From assembly GCF_000406965.1 (NCBI RefSeq), contig NZ_KE136366.1:263384-327383 (forward strand): DNA of 64,000 nt, read 5' to 3'. This DNA is from Enterococcus avium ATCC 14025. Its GTDB lineage: Bacteria; Bacillota; Bacilli; Lactobacillales; Enterococcaceae. Shown in pieces: positions 33,932 to 42,801 of this stretch. Under the pieces are notes generated by a model. That model was given only the letters and a program-made list of their open reading frames with translations. It was not told the DNA's origin and searched no databases. Positions within the stretch are counted from its first letter, which is position 1. Each line of letters opens with the position of its first letter. Both the position numbers and the translations under genes were made by a program.

Positions 33932-35146
33932 TTAGACTAAAATAAGAGCGTTTTCATTTGTTACGAGTAATTGCGTTAAAAAATTGTTTCGGGTGGTACG
34001 GATCAGCTGGCAGGCTTTCTCAGGTGTGGTTAGCAGCTGTCTGTTTTTCAACAGTTTCTGTGCCAGCATCATAGAGAGTCCCTTGGCTAAAAAGCTTTCT
34101 TGTGGATTGATTAAACTGTCAAAATCAGGGAATTCTCCTAAATTTGCGATTCGATTGATGTTAGCCATTGCCAGATAACCAAGTGAGTCTTGAAGAATCT
34201 CTAAAAACCGTTCCTGTTGATCACTTTTGATATGATCAGAAAAATAAGTGAAGTATGTTTGGTACGTATCCTTGATTACCTGCAGCAAATCCGAACACAT
34301 GGATTCATTACCTCTAATAGTGAATGCCGAATATTGTGATAGGATATTTGCCAAGAAGTACCCAATATCATACGAAAAGGGGCCCGTCATGGTGTATTCC
34401 ATATCAATCACCTTAAAGGATGTTTGTGAAACAAAAATATTAGAAGAATGAAAATCACCGTGGATCAAGCATTCATCCTTACTAGATACGCGTTCAATCA
34501 ATTCTTCCCAATCCCGCTTAACTGCGGCATCCTGCAAAATAGTGTCCAAGATGTCTAATAGTCCTTCTTGATGGGAAGTCAACGCTTGATTCGTTCTAAC
34601 CGGCGGCTTCAAAATAAAATCGGTAATGATCTTTCGCATGTCAGCATTTTTAAAATAGCTTGCTAAGGCTTGCCAATGCTCTTCAGACAACCGCAGCTTA
34701 GAGGTTGCTACATGCGTTCTAGCAAGGTATTCTCCGACTTGTTTTCCTAACCGTGGCAGCTGTTCTCCTCGACAAAGGGCGAAACGCAGAACGGTCAGGT
34801 AAGAAAGATCCTCCATAATAAATAAATGTGCCGCTGGGTCCGCATAGTAGGTTTCTGGAACCATCTGAGGAGCTAAACCTGCCCGCAATTGATAAGTCAT
34901 ATATTCCAAATAATTCCGCTTAGGGTCAATTGGAGCAAGGGAGATACCGCTGGAAATCGTCTTTTTTGAATGTTTGGCAATGTATTTTTTATTTCCCTGT
35001 TTTAGAACATAGAGATAATTTAAATAGCCATCAACGTATTTGTCTTTTTCGTTGGAAAGAACGGACACGATGAGGGGACTAGTTTGATCAAAAAGTTTGG
35101 TTCGCTGAAGCAAATAATCGGCAAGAGTGTGCTCACTAATCTCCAT
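33932..35146 (-). CDS. mtnK: MtnK-like sugar kinase in the pdu locus
   Basis: A 404-residue kinase of the 5-methylthioribose kinase family. It has a catalytic loop CLIHGDFHSSNIFV and metal-binding VIDMEYTMTGPFSYDIGYFLAN, and length equals MtnK (~400). MtnK phosphorylates methylthioribose and also 5-deoxyribose. It is first in an operon with pduS and pduT (18-base gap), and AGGAGG precedes the start. No other methionine-salvage gene is in the window, so a role in disposal of 5'-deoxyadenosine from damaged AdoCbl is a reasonable alternative. The substrate is inferred. Confidence 0.82.
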   Translation of the reverse strand: MEISEHTLADYLLQRTKLFDQTSPLIVSVLSNEKDKYVDGYLNYLYVLKQGNKKYIAKHSKKTISSGISLAPIDPKRNYLEYMTYQLRAGLAPQMVPETYYADPAAHLFIMEDLSYLTVLRFALCRGEQLPRLGKQVGEYLARTHVATSKLRLSEEHWQALASYFKNADMRKIITDFILKPPVRTNQALTSHQEGLLDILDTILQDAAVKRDWEELIERVSSKDECLIHGDFHSSNIFVSQTSFKVIDMEYTMTGPFSYDIGYFLANILSQYSAFTIRGNESMCSDLLQVIKDTYQTYFTYFSDHIKSDQQERFLEILQDSLGYLAMANINRIANLGEFPDFDSLINPQESFLAKGLSMMLAQKLLKNRQLLTTPEKACQLIRTTRNNFLTQLLVTNENALILV

Positions 35147-35363
35147 CGTTTTCCTCCTGTTCGAGCAATCGTTAATCTCGGAATTTCATGCGTTGCCAAC
35201 ATGTCAGTGGTATTCGCAGAAATCCTATCCTATCAATAATTTTATCGAATCTTATAGTGAAAATATATAATAAAAATATGCACACTAAAGGCTTTCCCCA
35301 AAAAGCCCTTGAGCGCTTGGATCAGAGGGAATCGTTGAAAAAAGTGAGCAAAAAAATGCAATA

Positions 35364-35391
35364 AAAAACCGTTCTCGAAACGAAAACGGTT
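35364..35391 (-). terminator. Terminator after the MGMT-like gene
   Basis: AACCGTT(T)TCG and CGAGAACGGTT read on the minus strand, ending in six T. Confidence 0.75.
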
Positions 35392-35866
35392 AGAGTACAT
35401 ACATAGATTCTTCAAAATCCTCCACGTAATAACGGAAATTTTTTCTTCCTCGGCGAACGATTTTGTGCCCTTCAGCTTCAAGTTTTTCGATCTGGGCCTC
35501 CACGCCGCCAGGGAATTTCGGGTTGATTTCTCCTTTGGCCTTCAGTGTTCGCCAGTAAGGTGTGGGATCATCGTCACGCTGCTCGCTAGCCCATGCTGCG
35601 ATAGAGATGAAGGCACCGGCTGTGATGGGTTCGGTAAAGTCGCCATCATTTTGTTTTGCCAGATGCTCTCTGATGGCACTTGTTGTGATAATTTTGCCAA
35701 AAGGAATTTGTTTCATGATGGCATCGTAATCCAATGGTGGGGCAAAGTACATTTTTGTTCCACCATAGCGTTTGATCGTGGCTTCATCGGTTACGATCTG
35801 CATTTTCGGCATTCCTTTATCTTCGTTTAGCATGGCATTAAAATCCTTTTGATCCTCATTTGCCAT
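35390..35866 (-). CDS. MGMT/ATL-family protein
   Basis: A 158-residue protein whose middle resembles the DNA-binding domain of O6-alkylguanine transferases (IPFGKIITTSAIREHLA; AGAFISIAAWAS; PYWRTLKAKGEINPKFPGG). The acceptor PCHR motif is absent, so it is likely an alkyltransferase-like protein that recognises damaged bases without repairing them, as ATLs do. GGAGGCGA precedes the ATG. It stands alone between the mtnK operon and the CDP-alcohol transferase gene. Confidence 0.75.
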   Translation of the reverse strand: MANEDQKDFNAMLNEDKGMPKMQIVTDEATIKRYGGTKMYFAPPLDYDAIMKQIPFGKIITTSAIREHLAKQNDGDFTEPITAGAFISIAAWASEQRDDDPTPYWRTLKAKGEINPKFPGGVEAQIEKLEAEGHKIVRRGRKNFRYYVEDFEESMYVL

Positions 35867-35966
35867 GAGATTCGCCTCCTAACTTCTTTATGAATAAGGT
35901 AGTCATTACGCGCGCAATTCCTACCTCTAGTGTACCGAGTTTAAAATGGCCCTGCAATGAGACAGT

Positions 35967-36494
35967 TTATTTTTTTTGAAAAAAAGTTGCGACGTTTTTA
36001 TCTAATGTCTGAGTAGTTGAGACAATGATCAATTCTTCGACTGAGGATAAAAGAGCGCAGGTCAAAAGAATGACACCAAAGGGCTTGATTGCAACGATTA
36101 ATAATACAATCGGCGATAAAAAGAGCAATAGACCGGTCAACTTATTTAAGTAAGTATGCAGACTTGTGAACTGATGAAAACGAAAATAGCCGATCACATA
36201 GGAAATACAGCGAATGAGCGCTACTGTTAACGCGCCCCAAAGAAGAAAAGCTGGAAGCGTGATTGTCAGTACAACCTTTGCGATGACGACGAGAAAGAAA
36301 AGTAGATCTGCCAAACTGTCTAAAAACGTACCAAAGGGGCTTGTCCAGTTCATTTTGCGGGCTAACCAACCGTCAAGCATATCCGTCAGTCCAGCAAAAA
36401 AATAAAGTGGAAAGAACCATTTATTTGGTACAAAGAGAATCAGCAGCGAGGCGAGGATTCGTAAACAGGTAATAATGTTTGGAATGAATTTCAT
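35967..36494 (-). CDS. CDP-alcohol phosphatidyltransferase family protein
   Basis: A 175-residue membrane protein with the family motif DMLDGWLARKMNWTSPFGTFLDSLAD (metal-binding Asp residues spaced as in DGxxAR...GxxxDxxxD) and about five membrane spans. It resembles PgsA and cardiolipin-synthase-type members; the exact acceptor cannot be told. The start at 36494 (MKFIPNIIT) has AAGGAG 7 bases upstream. An earlier in-frame ATG at 36521 has none. Confidence 0.85.
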   Translation of the reverse strand: MKFIPNIITCLRILASLLILFVPNKWFFPLYFFAGLTDMLDGWLARKMNWTSPFGTFLDSLADLLFFLVVIAKVVLTITLPAFLLWGALTVALIRCISYVIGYFRFHQFTSLHTYLNKLTGLLLFLSPIVLLIVAIKPFGVILLTCALLSSVEELIIVSTTQTLDKNVATFFQKK

Positions 36495-36709
36495 ATAGGA
36501 CTCCTTCTTAAATACAAGCATAAAAAAATAATTTCTATTATTTCGTCTTTACTAACCCTACTGAAGGTAGTGGATGAACAAATAAAGTAGGATCTTTTCA
36601 GAAATATAACTTAACTTTATCATGATCTTAGCTAGTTTGAAATCAAACTGAAATCAGAATGCAATGATTTTGTGCTATTTTTGATAAAAAGGGTAAAGAG
36701 GAGTGCGAA

Positions 36710-37276
36710 ATGACAACAACATTGATTATTGATCATCCCTGGAAGGAAAGCTTTAATCATGCTGTCTTGAATAAGCTGATCACTGGGTTGGAGCAAGATC
36801 AGAAAATCTATCAGGTGATTGATTTAAATAAGGACGGCTTTGATCCAGTCATGAAGAAAGAAGAGTTGGCAGTTTATCAAAGCGGTTCGGTTTTAGATCC
36901 ATTGGTTTTGCATTATATGAGTTTATTGAAGGTGACCACTCAGCTGGTTTTGATCTTTCCGATTTGGTGGTATAGCTCACCCGCAAGTTTAAAGGGCTTT
37001 CTTGATAAGGTGCTGTTAAATGAATTCGCTTTTTTTGATGGTGGAAATGGGATTCAGCCGCTTTTGTCGATTGATTCGGTGGTTGTTTTTACCACCTCTG
37101 ACCAACCAACAGCCAGCTTGGAGCAACGGTGTACCCGCAGTTATAAGCATCAGCTGACGACGACGCTAGAAGATATCGGCATGCGCAATATTTCCTGGTA
37201 CCATCTAGGAGCTGTTAAAAATACTACTGAGGAAGAACGAATCGAATATTTAGATTCGGTTTACGAGAAATTATAA
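36710..37276 (+). CDS. NAD(P)H-dependent quinone oxidoreductase, flavodoxin-like fold
   Basis: A 188-residue Flavodoxin_2-family protein (KefF/MdaB-like). The FMN phosphate region is DHPWKESFNHAVL, and the conserved LIFPIWWYSSPASLKGFLDKV is present. It probably reduces quinones or nitro compounds. It is a single gene with AGAGGAG upstream. Confidence 0.85.
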   Translation: MTTTLIIDHPWKESFNHAVLNKLITGLEQDQKIYQVIDLNKDGFDPVMKKEELAVYQSGSVLDPLVLHYMSLLKVTTQLVLIFPIWWYSSPASLKGFLDKVLLNEFAFFDGGNGIQPLLSIDSVVVFTTSDQPTASLEQRCTRSYKHQLTTTLEDIGMRNISWYHLGAVKNTTEEERIEYLDSVYEKL

Positions 37277-37277
37277 A

Positions 37278-37323
37278 GAAACTTCGAAGCTCTCTATGTC
37301 AGAAAAGCCTCGAAGTTTTTTTA
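37278..37323. terminator. Terminator between convergent genes
   Basis: AACTTCGA/TCGAAGTT with a ~22-base loop and T-runs on both sides. Confidence 0.7.
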
Positions 37324-38322
37324 TTTTTTAGTTAGTTTGGCTAATATAGCGTCAATTTGAGTCAGTTCTTCTTTACTAAAGGCTAAATGATCTAGGGCTT
37401 TCAGGTTGTCTTCTAATTGACTGACGCGTGACGCACCAATCAAGACACTCGTAACGGTGGGCTGACGCAAGTTCCAGGCTAATGCCATTTCTGCCAATGT
37501 CTGCCCGCGTTTTTCAGCAATGTCATTTAGTTGTTTAACCACCTCTATGGTAGATTGAACGTTGTCTTCTGTTAAGAAAGGACTATCTGAACGATGCGCG
37601 CGGGAATCTTCGGGAATACCGTGTAAATAGCGATTTGTCAACAGGCCTTGCGCCAAGGGACTGAAGGTGATCGTACCTATTCCTTCCTCTGCTAAAACAT
37701 CGGTCAATCCATCTTCGATCCAACGGTCGAACATATTGTATCGTGGTTGATGAATGATAAAAGGTGTTCTTAGTTCTTGGAAAATCTTGCTGATTTCAGC
37801 TGTTTGTTCCGCGGAATAATTTGAAACCCCAACGTATAAGGTTTTCCCCTGACGAACTAGCTGATCTAATGCCAGCGCGGTTTCTTCTAAAGGCGTGTCA
37901 GGATCTGGTCGGTGAGAATAGAAAATGTCTACATAATCAAGTCCCATACGCTTCAAGCTCTGCTCACAGCTGGCGATGATGGACTTTCGGGAACCCCATT
38001 CACCATAAGGTCCCGGCCACATATAATAGCCGGCTTTTGAAGAGATGATTAGCTCATCACGATATGGAAACATGTCTTCCTTCAAGATTCGTCCGAAATT
38101 GATTTCTGCCGAACCTGCAGGTGGCCCATAATTATTTGCTAAATCGAAGTGAGTAATTCCATGATCGAAGGCGGCTCGAACAATGGCCCGCTGATTGTCC
38201 AAAGTGTCAACATCGCCAAAATTATGCCACAAGCCTAAAGAAATCGCGGGAAGTTTCAAACCGGATTTTCCTAAACGTCGATAATCCATTTTCTCATAGC
38301 GTTGTTCATTTGCTAAATACAT
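37321..38322 (-). CDS. Aldo/keto reductase, YghZ (glyceraldehyde-3-phosphate reductase) type
   Basis: A 333-residue AKR. Catalytic residues are visible: Asp and Tyr in FDLANNYGPPAGSAE, Lys in ISSKAGY, His in YSHRPDPDTPLEE. The NADPH segment SVLIGASRVSQLEDN is near the end. The GPPAGSAE signature and length fit the AKR14/YghZ group, which reduces L-glyceraldehyde-3-phosphate and methylglyoxal. AGGAGG lies 7 bases before the ATG at 38322. Confidence 0.88.
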   Translation of the reverse strand: MYLANEQRYEKMDYRRLGKSGLKLPAISLGLWHNFGDVDTLDNQRAIVRAAFDHGITHFDLANNYGPPAGSAEINFGRILKEDMFPYRDELIISSKAGYYMWPGPYGEWGSRKSIIASCEQSLKRMGLDYVDIFYSHRPDPDTPLEETALALDQLVRQGKTLYVGVSNYSAEQTAEISKIFQELRTPFIIHQPRYNMFDRWIEDGLTDVLAEEGIGTITFSPLAQGLLTNRYLHGIPEDSRAHRSDSPFLTEDNVQSTIEVVKQLNDIAEKRGQTLAEMALAWNLRQPTVTSVLIGASRVSQLEDNLKALDHLAFSKEELTQIDAILAKLTKK

Positions 38323-38610
38323 AATTGACCTCCTAAGAAACAAATTTTCACGTTCTTTAAAACGCTTACTTCTGATTATCCGCTTTTTTCAACGATTGTA
38401 AAGAAAGAGAGCTGATTATAAGTGAGACAGAAAAAAATTTTTTATAAAAGTGATGGTCTTTTTATGATTTATTAGGTGATTATAAGAAATTCATCAAATT
38501 CTCAAAAGTTTCTTTAAGTTTTCCCTCGAACTCCCTGAGTTGGTCTTGCGCCAGTTTCTTTTTATCGTTACACTGGCTAAGATATAAAAGAAAGATGAGG
38601 ATTATTTTTT

Positions 38611-39462
38611 ATGGAAAACGAAAAAGTTACACAGCCGAATAAAAGCGACTGGTTTTTACGCTTCATCAAAGGGATGTTCATCGGCTCTGGATTTATTTTA
38701 CCGGGTGTCAGCGGCGGGGCGTTGGCAGCAGTATTTGGTATTTATGAACGAATTATTTCTTTTTTAGCCCATATTACTAAGAACTTTAAAGAAAATGTTT
38801 TGTTCTTTATTCCTGTTGGGCTGGGCGGATTAGCCGGAGTTTTCGTGTTATCCTTTGCTGTCAGCTTTTTACTTGGCGAATTTGAAACGATCATGCTATG
38901 GTTCTTCGTTGGCTGTATTATTGGAACGGTTCCTGCGTTATGGAAAGAAGCGGGAAAAAAAGGTCGAGATACCAAAGATTATATAATTATCGTCGTTAGT
39001 TTTGTGGTTGGTTTCTTATTCTTGTGGAAGGGCTCCAGCTTGTTTGGAACTGTGGATCAAAACTTCTTTACTTGGATGATCGCGGGGGCATTGATTGGAT
39101 TAGGTTTGATCGTTCCGGGACTAAGCCCTTCAAATTTTTTGGTTTATATGGGTATGTATAAAGCGATGGCTGATGGCTTTAAAACGGTGGATATGGGTGT
39201 AATTATACCGATTGGAATCGGTGGATTGGTTACGGTTTTGAGCTTATCTAAAGTAATGGACTGGGTGTTCAGCCATTTTTATGCACCGATGTATCATTTT
39301 ATTTTAGGAATTGTTTTTGCTTCGACCGTTATGATTGTGCCGACTGATTATAGCGGAATCGGCATCCTTGGATTCCTTGGTTGCGCGGTTTTATGTGTTT
39401 TAGGCGCCGCTTTAGGATGGTGGATGAGCCGACTGGAAGAACGTTACGTTCCAGAAGATTAG
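38611..39462 (+). CDS. popT: DUF368 polyprenyl-phosphate translocase, PopT-like
   Basis: A 283-residue protein with about eight membrane spans. The repeated signatures FILPGVSGGALAAVFGIYE (N-terminal) and LIVPGLSPSNFLVYMGMYKAM (middle) define DUF368. This family (PopT) recycles undecaprenyl phosphate across the membrane for wall polymer synthesis. It is a single gene upstream of the proS T-box. Confidence 0.85.
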   Translation: MENEKVTQPNKSDWFLRFIKGMFIGSGFILPGVSGGALAAVFGIYERIISFLAHITKNFKENVLFFIPVGLGGLAGVFVLSFAVSFLLGEFETIMLWFFVGCIIGTVPALWKEAGKKGRDTKDYIIIVVSFVVGFLFLWKGSSLFGTVDQNFFTWMIAGALIGLGLIVPGLSPSNFLVYMGMYKAMADGFKTVDMGVIIPIGIGGLVTVLSLSKVMDWVFSHFYAPMYHFILGIVFASTVMIVPTDYSGIGILGFLGCAVLCVLGAALGWWMSRLEERYVPED

Positions 39463-39524
39463 AAAAAAATTTGAATTTAGGGCTTGCATTTTTGATGAGA
39501 AGTCTTTAATATGGTGTTAAGCAT

Positions 39525-39756
39525 TTGGAATAGTAATAAATTTTATCGGCAGCAGAGAGTTGATTCACCGTCTGAAAGATCAACACGCCCTCTGGAATTT
39601 ATGAACCTACCAAAGTTGATTGCTGTGAAAGCAGCACGCGACTCTAGCGTTATTGGAGCTGAAAGTTGGGTCAACAAGTTTTGACCAAGCAAGGTGGTAC
39701 CGCGAAATTATCCGTTTCGTCCTTACAATTATGTAGGGATGGAACGGTTTTTTTAT
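39525..39756 (+). ncRNA. T-box leader of proS
   Basis: The T-box sequence AAGGTGGTACCGCG is at 39691-39704, followed by a terminator stem (CCGTTTCGTCC..GGATGGAACGG, 39712-39748) and a T-run. In the specifier position GAA-CCT-ACC (39603-39611) gives CCT, a proline codon, matching the downstream gene. Uncharged tRNA-Pro should stabilise the antiterminator and allow proS transcription. Confidence 0.9.
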
Positions 39757-39781
39757 TTTTATTTTCTAGGAGGATGCATGA

Positions 39782-41221
39782 ATGACAAACTTACAAAAAG
39801 AAGATTTTTCTAAATGGTATTTACAAACAATTCAAAAAGCTGACTTGATGGATTATTCACCTGTTCGTGGCTGTATCATCTTTAAAGCTGATGGTTGGGA
39901 ATTATGGGAACATATTCAAGAGGACTTTAATAAATACCTAAAAACCCAAGATATTCGTAATGTTTATTTCCCAATGCTGATTCCTAAACATTTCTTGGAA
40001 AAAGAAGAAGAGCACGTAGAAGGCTTCGCCCCTGAGTTGCCTTGGTTAACAAAAGTAGGCGATGAAGAATTGGAAGAACCATACGCGTTACGTCCGACAT
40101 CTGAAACCTTGATCGGAGATGCATTCTCCAATTGGATTAATTCTTACCGTGATCTTCCTTACGAAATCAATCAATGGGCAAATGTCTTCCGCTGGGAGAA
40201 AAAGACCATGCCATTCTTGCGTACATCAGAATTCTTATGGCAAGAAGGACATACGGCTCATGAATCAGAAGAAAATGCACGTGAGCGTACAATGGGTGTG
40301 TTAGAAGCCTACGCAACCTTGATCGAAAATACGTTAGCAATTCCTGTTTACCGTGGACAAAAAACACCATCTGAACGTTTTGCTGGTGCTGTAGACACTT
40401 ATTCTGTAGAGGCAATGATGCGTGACGGGAAAGCCGTCCAAGCAGGAACGTCTCATTACCTTGGTCAAAACTTTGCGGAAGCCTTTGATATTAAATTTTT
40501 AAACCGCAACAATGAGCACGAATTCGTGTATACAACTTCTTGGGGGATTTCGACACGTTTGATTGGATCATTGATTATGGTTCACGGTGACGAACAAGGA
40601 TTAGTATTACCACCAAAGGTTGCACCAACACAAGTTATTTTAGTACCAGTTGGACCTTGGCAAAAGAACCCAGAAATCTTAGAGCGCTTGAAGGAATTAA
40701 AAGTAGCCTTAGCAGCAAAAGGTTTACGTGTTCGTATTGATACTACGGATAATACACCAGGCTACAAATTCAACGAGTGGGAATTGAAGGGTGCAGCATT
40801 ACGTGTCGAATTTGGCCCACGTGATCTAGAAAATAATCAAGCAGTTATCAAAATGCGTGACTTAGATGATAAGGAATCCGTTTCATTAGACGGTATTGAA
40901 GATTATATTGTAGAACAATTAGATGTCATGCAAGAACGTTTATTCGAAAGTGCGCAAAAACGTTACACCGAAAACGAGCACACTGACATCGACACATTAG
41001 ATGAATTGAAGGCCCATATCGAAAAATCAAAAGAAGCTGGCGAAGTTCCAGGCTTTGTCTTGATCGGATGGGACGGTACCGAAGAAACAGAAGCTAAGAT
41101 CAAAGAAGAAACTGGCTTCACGACGCGAAATATTCCATTTAACCCGCCTGTTGAAAAAACAGTCGACATCGTTAGTGGAAAACCTGCGAAGCATACCGTT
41201 TGGATTGCTCGCGCATACTAA
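39782..41221 (+). CDS. proS: Proline-tRNA ligase, short (archaeal/eukaryal-type) form
   Basis: A 479-residue class II synthetase. Motif 2 is RWEKKTMPFLRTSEFLWQEGHTAH, and GTSHYLGQNFAEAF plus the motif 3 region are intact. It lacks the ~180-residue INS editing domain of standard bacterial ProRS (~570 residues) and ends with the C-terminal zinc-domain-like region of the archaeal type, finishing in Tyr. Some bacilli carry such a second, T-box controlled ProRS. AGGAGG precedes the ATG. Confidence 0.92.
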   Translation: MTNLQKEDFSKWYLQTIQKADLMDYSPVRGCIIFKADGWELWEHIQEDFNKYLKTQDIRNVYFPMLIPKHFLEKEEEHVEGFAPELPWLTKVGDEELEEPYALRPTSETLIGDAFSNWINSYRDLPYEINQWANVFRWEKKTMPFLRTSEFLWQEGHTAHESEENARERTMGVLEAYATLIENTLAIPVYRGQKTPSERFAGAVDTYSVEAMMRDGKAVQAGTSHYLGQNFAEAFDIKFLNRNNEHEFVYTTSWGISTRLIGSLIMVHGDEQGLVLPPKVAPTQVILVPVGPWQKNPEILERLKELKVALAAKGLRVRIDTTDNTPGYKFNEWELKGAALRVEFGPRDLENNQAVIKMRDLDDKESVSLDGIEDYIVEQLDVMQERLFESAQKRYTENEHTDIDTLDELKAHIEKSKEAGEVPGFVLIGWDGTEETEAKIKEETGFTTRNIPFNPPVEKTVDIVSGKPAKHTVWIARAY

Positions 41222-41361
41222 TTTGAGGAAGTCCGCAACAGAATCACTTTTTATATAAAATGAGTTTTTGCAATTACTGTTAAATCAATCAGCCACCAGT
41301 AAGCAGGACGGTCGGGAATTTGGTTTCCCAAAAAGGTTGATCTGTGCGGTTATATTCTTAG

Positions 41362-41405
41362 AGCCTGAGGCGATCAAAGACATTTGATCGGCTCAGGCTT
41401 GTTTT
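41362..41405 (+). terminator. Strong terminator downstream of proS
   Basis: AGCCTGAG(G)CGATCAAA pairs with TTTGATCG(G)CTCAGGCT, then a T-run. It is the first strong terminator after proS, 140 bases past the stop. Confidence 0.85.
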
Positions 41406-41409
41406 TGCG

Positions 41410-41566
41410 AGTTCTGCTTTTCGCAGTGTTTTCAAAGAGAAAACTACATAAATGTTTTGGGAATAGTTAAATAGAAAGGTTTAGCAGAATCGTATGCGTA
41501 CGAAGATAAAGTATTTTTTCCGCTTTTTGGAAAAATGGCTTCTTTACTTGTGAGCTAGCTGTCAGT
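41410..41566 (+). repeat. Structured intergenic repeat, copy A
   Basis: It shares with copies B-D an outer helix (here TTCTGCT 41412-41418 with AGCAGAA 41483-41489) and a distal hairpin (ATTTTTTCC..GGAAAAAT, 41513-41536). It also shares TATGCGTACGAAGATA and the end GAGCTAGCTG with copy B. Confidence 0.7.
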
Positions 41567-41804
41567 CTAACTTTTCGCAGTCGCTCAATGTTGGACGTGC
41601 TATTAAATTATCTGGACCCAATATTGATAGAAAAGCTTATTAGAATCGAATACTATCTAACGATTGAAAGTGATTATGTGATGGAAGCGACTATCTTTTA
41701 ATCACTTTTTTTGTGGGTAGAATGTCAACGTGTCCGAAGCCTGTTTGCAGCTAGTTGGAATCAATGCTATTGTTGAATGAAATAATAGACAGAGGAGGCC
41801 AATG

Positions 41805-42776
41805 ATGAAAATTGTTGTACTAGATGGTTATGCGTTAAATCCTGGCGATTTAAGCTGGCAAGGTTTTGAAGAATTCGGTGAAGTGACTGTTTATGAGCGC
41901 ACTTCTTTTACGGATAAAAGTGAAATTATTGAGCGAATCGGTGATGCGGAAGCGATATTGACAAATAAAACACCGATCGATGAGGAGATTTTGGCAGCCG
42001 TTCCTCAATTGAAATACATTGGAGTCATCGCGACTGGCTACAATGTGGTGGATATTGAAGCCGCTGAACAGCGGAATATACCAGTAACGAATATTCCTAC
42101 TTATGGAACGGATGCGGTGGCGCAATTTACTTTTGCCCTTTTATTAGAGATTGCCAACCAAGTAGGTGTCCATAATGTTTCTGTACATCAGGGAGAATGG
42201 CAAGAGAGTGTTGACTTCACGTATCAGAAAACGCCTTTGATGGAGCTTCAGGGCAAGACGTTGGGTCTGATAGGCTACGGAGAAATTGCTCAAGCGACAG
42301 CGGTAATTGCTCATGCGTTTAATATGAAGGTCATCTATTGGAATCACCGTCCAAAAGAAGCTCAGGCTGAATGGGCGCAGCAGGTTTCTATGGAGGAGCT
42401 TTATCAGCAGTCAGACATCATCAGTCTTCACGTACCGCAAACGGCAGAGACTCAAGAAATGATTAACCAAGAAAGTATCGCGAAGATGAAGGATGGCGTT
42501 ATTTTGTTGAACACAGCTCGCGGCGGACTATTAGACGAAGCAGCGGTTGCTGAGGCTTTAAATGAAGGAAAAATATTTGCGGCAGGTGTCGATGTGGTCT
42601 CAAGCGAGCCGATGTCAAAGGACAATCCATTACTGACCGCTAAGAACTGTTTCATCACTCCGCATATTGCGTGGCGTCCGCTAGAAACGCGGGAACGCCT
42701 GATGGCTATTGCGGTGGATAATTTCGCTGCTTTTCTAGCCGGGAAAGAGAAAAATGTGGTAAATAAAAGAGCATGA
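41805..42776 (+). CDS. D-isomer 2-hydroxyacid dehydrogenase
   Basis: A 323-residue NAD-dependent oxidoreductase of the glycerate dehydrogenase/hydroxypyruvate reductase group. NAD loop LGLIGYGEIAQ near residue 150; catalytic Arg in LLNTARGGLLDE, Glu in VVSSEP, His in TPHIAW. The substrate could be hydroxypyruvate or another 2-oxo acid. ATG 41805 has better spacing from GAGGAGG than the adjacent ATG 41802. Confidence 0.88.
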   Translation: MKIVVLDGYALNPGDLSWQGFEEFGEVTVYERTSFTDKSEIIERIGDAEAILTNKTPIDEEILAAVPQLKYIGVIATGYNVVDIEAAEQRNIPVTNIPTYGTDAVAQFTFALLLEIANQVGVHNVSVHQGEWQESVDFTYQKTPLMELQGKTLGLIGYGEIAQATAVIAHAFNMKVIYWNHRPKEAQAEWAQQVSMEELYQQSDIISLHVPQTAETQEMINQESIAKMKDGVILLNTARGGLLDEAAVAEALNEGKIFAAGVDVVSSEPMSKDNPLLTAKNCFITPHIAWRPLETRERLMAIAVDNFAAFLAGKEKNVVNKRA

Positions 42777-42800
42777 CGGATAATATCATGCTCTGTTTCT
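42768..42800. terminator. Terminator between convergent genes
   Basis: AGAGCATGA/TCATGCTCT with a 9-base loop and T-rich tail; it serves the dehydrogenase and the facing aldo/keto reductase gene. Confidence 0.75.
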
Positions 42801-42801
42801 T

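Larger units (their letters stand above)
41222..41804. other. Intergenic region after proS
   Basis: About 580 bases without a gene. It holds ~140 bases of unexplained sequence with a small GGGAA/TTTCCC hairpin near 41311-41330, a strong terminator (41362-41405), a structured repeat copy (41410-41566), the start of a further degenerate copy (41553-41585) and the promoter region of the dehydrogenase gene. The 41222-41361 part could be proS 3' UTR or a small RNA. Confidence 0.5.
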
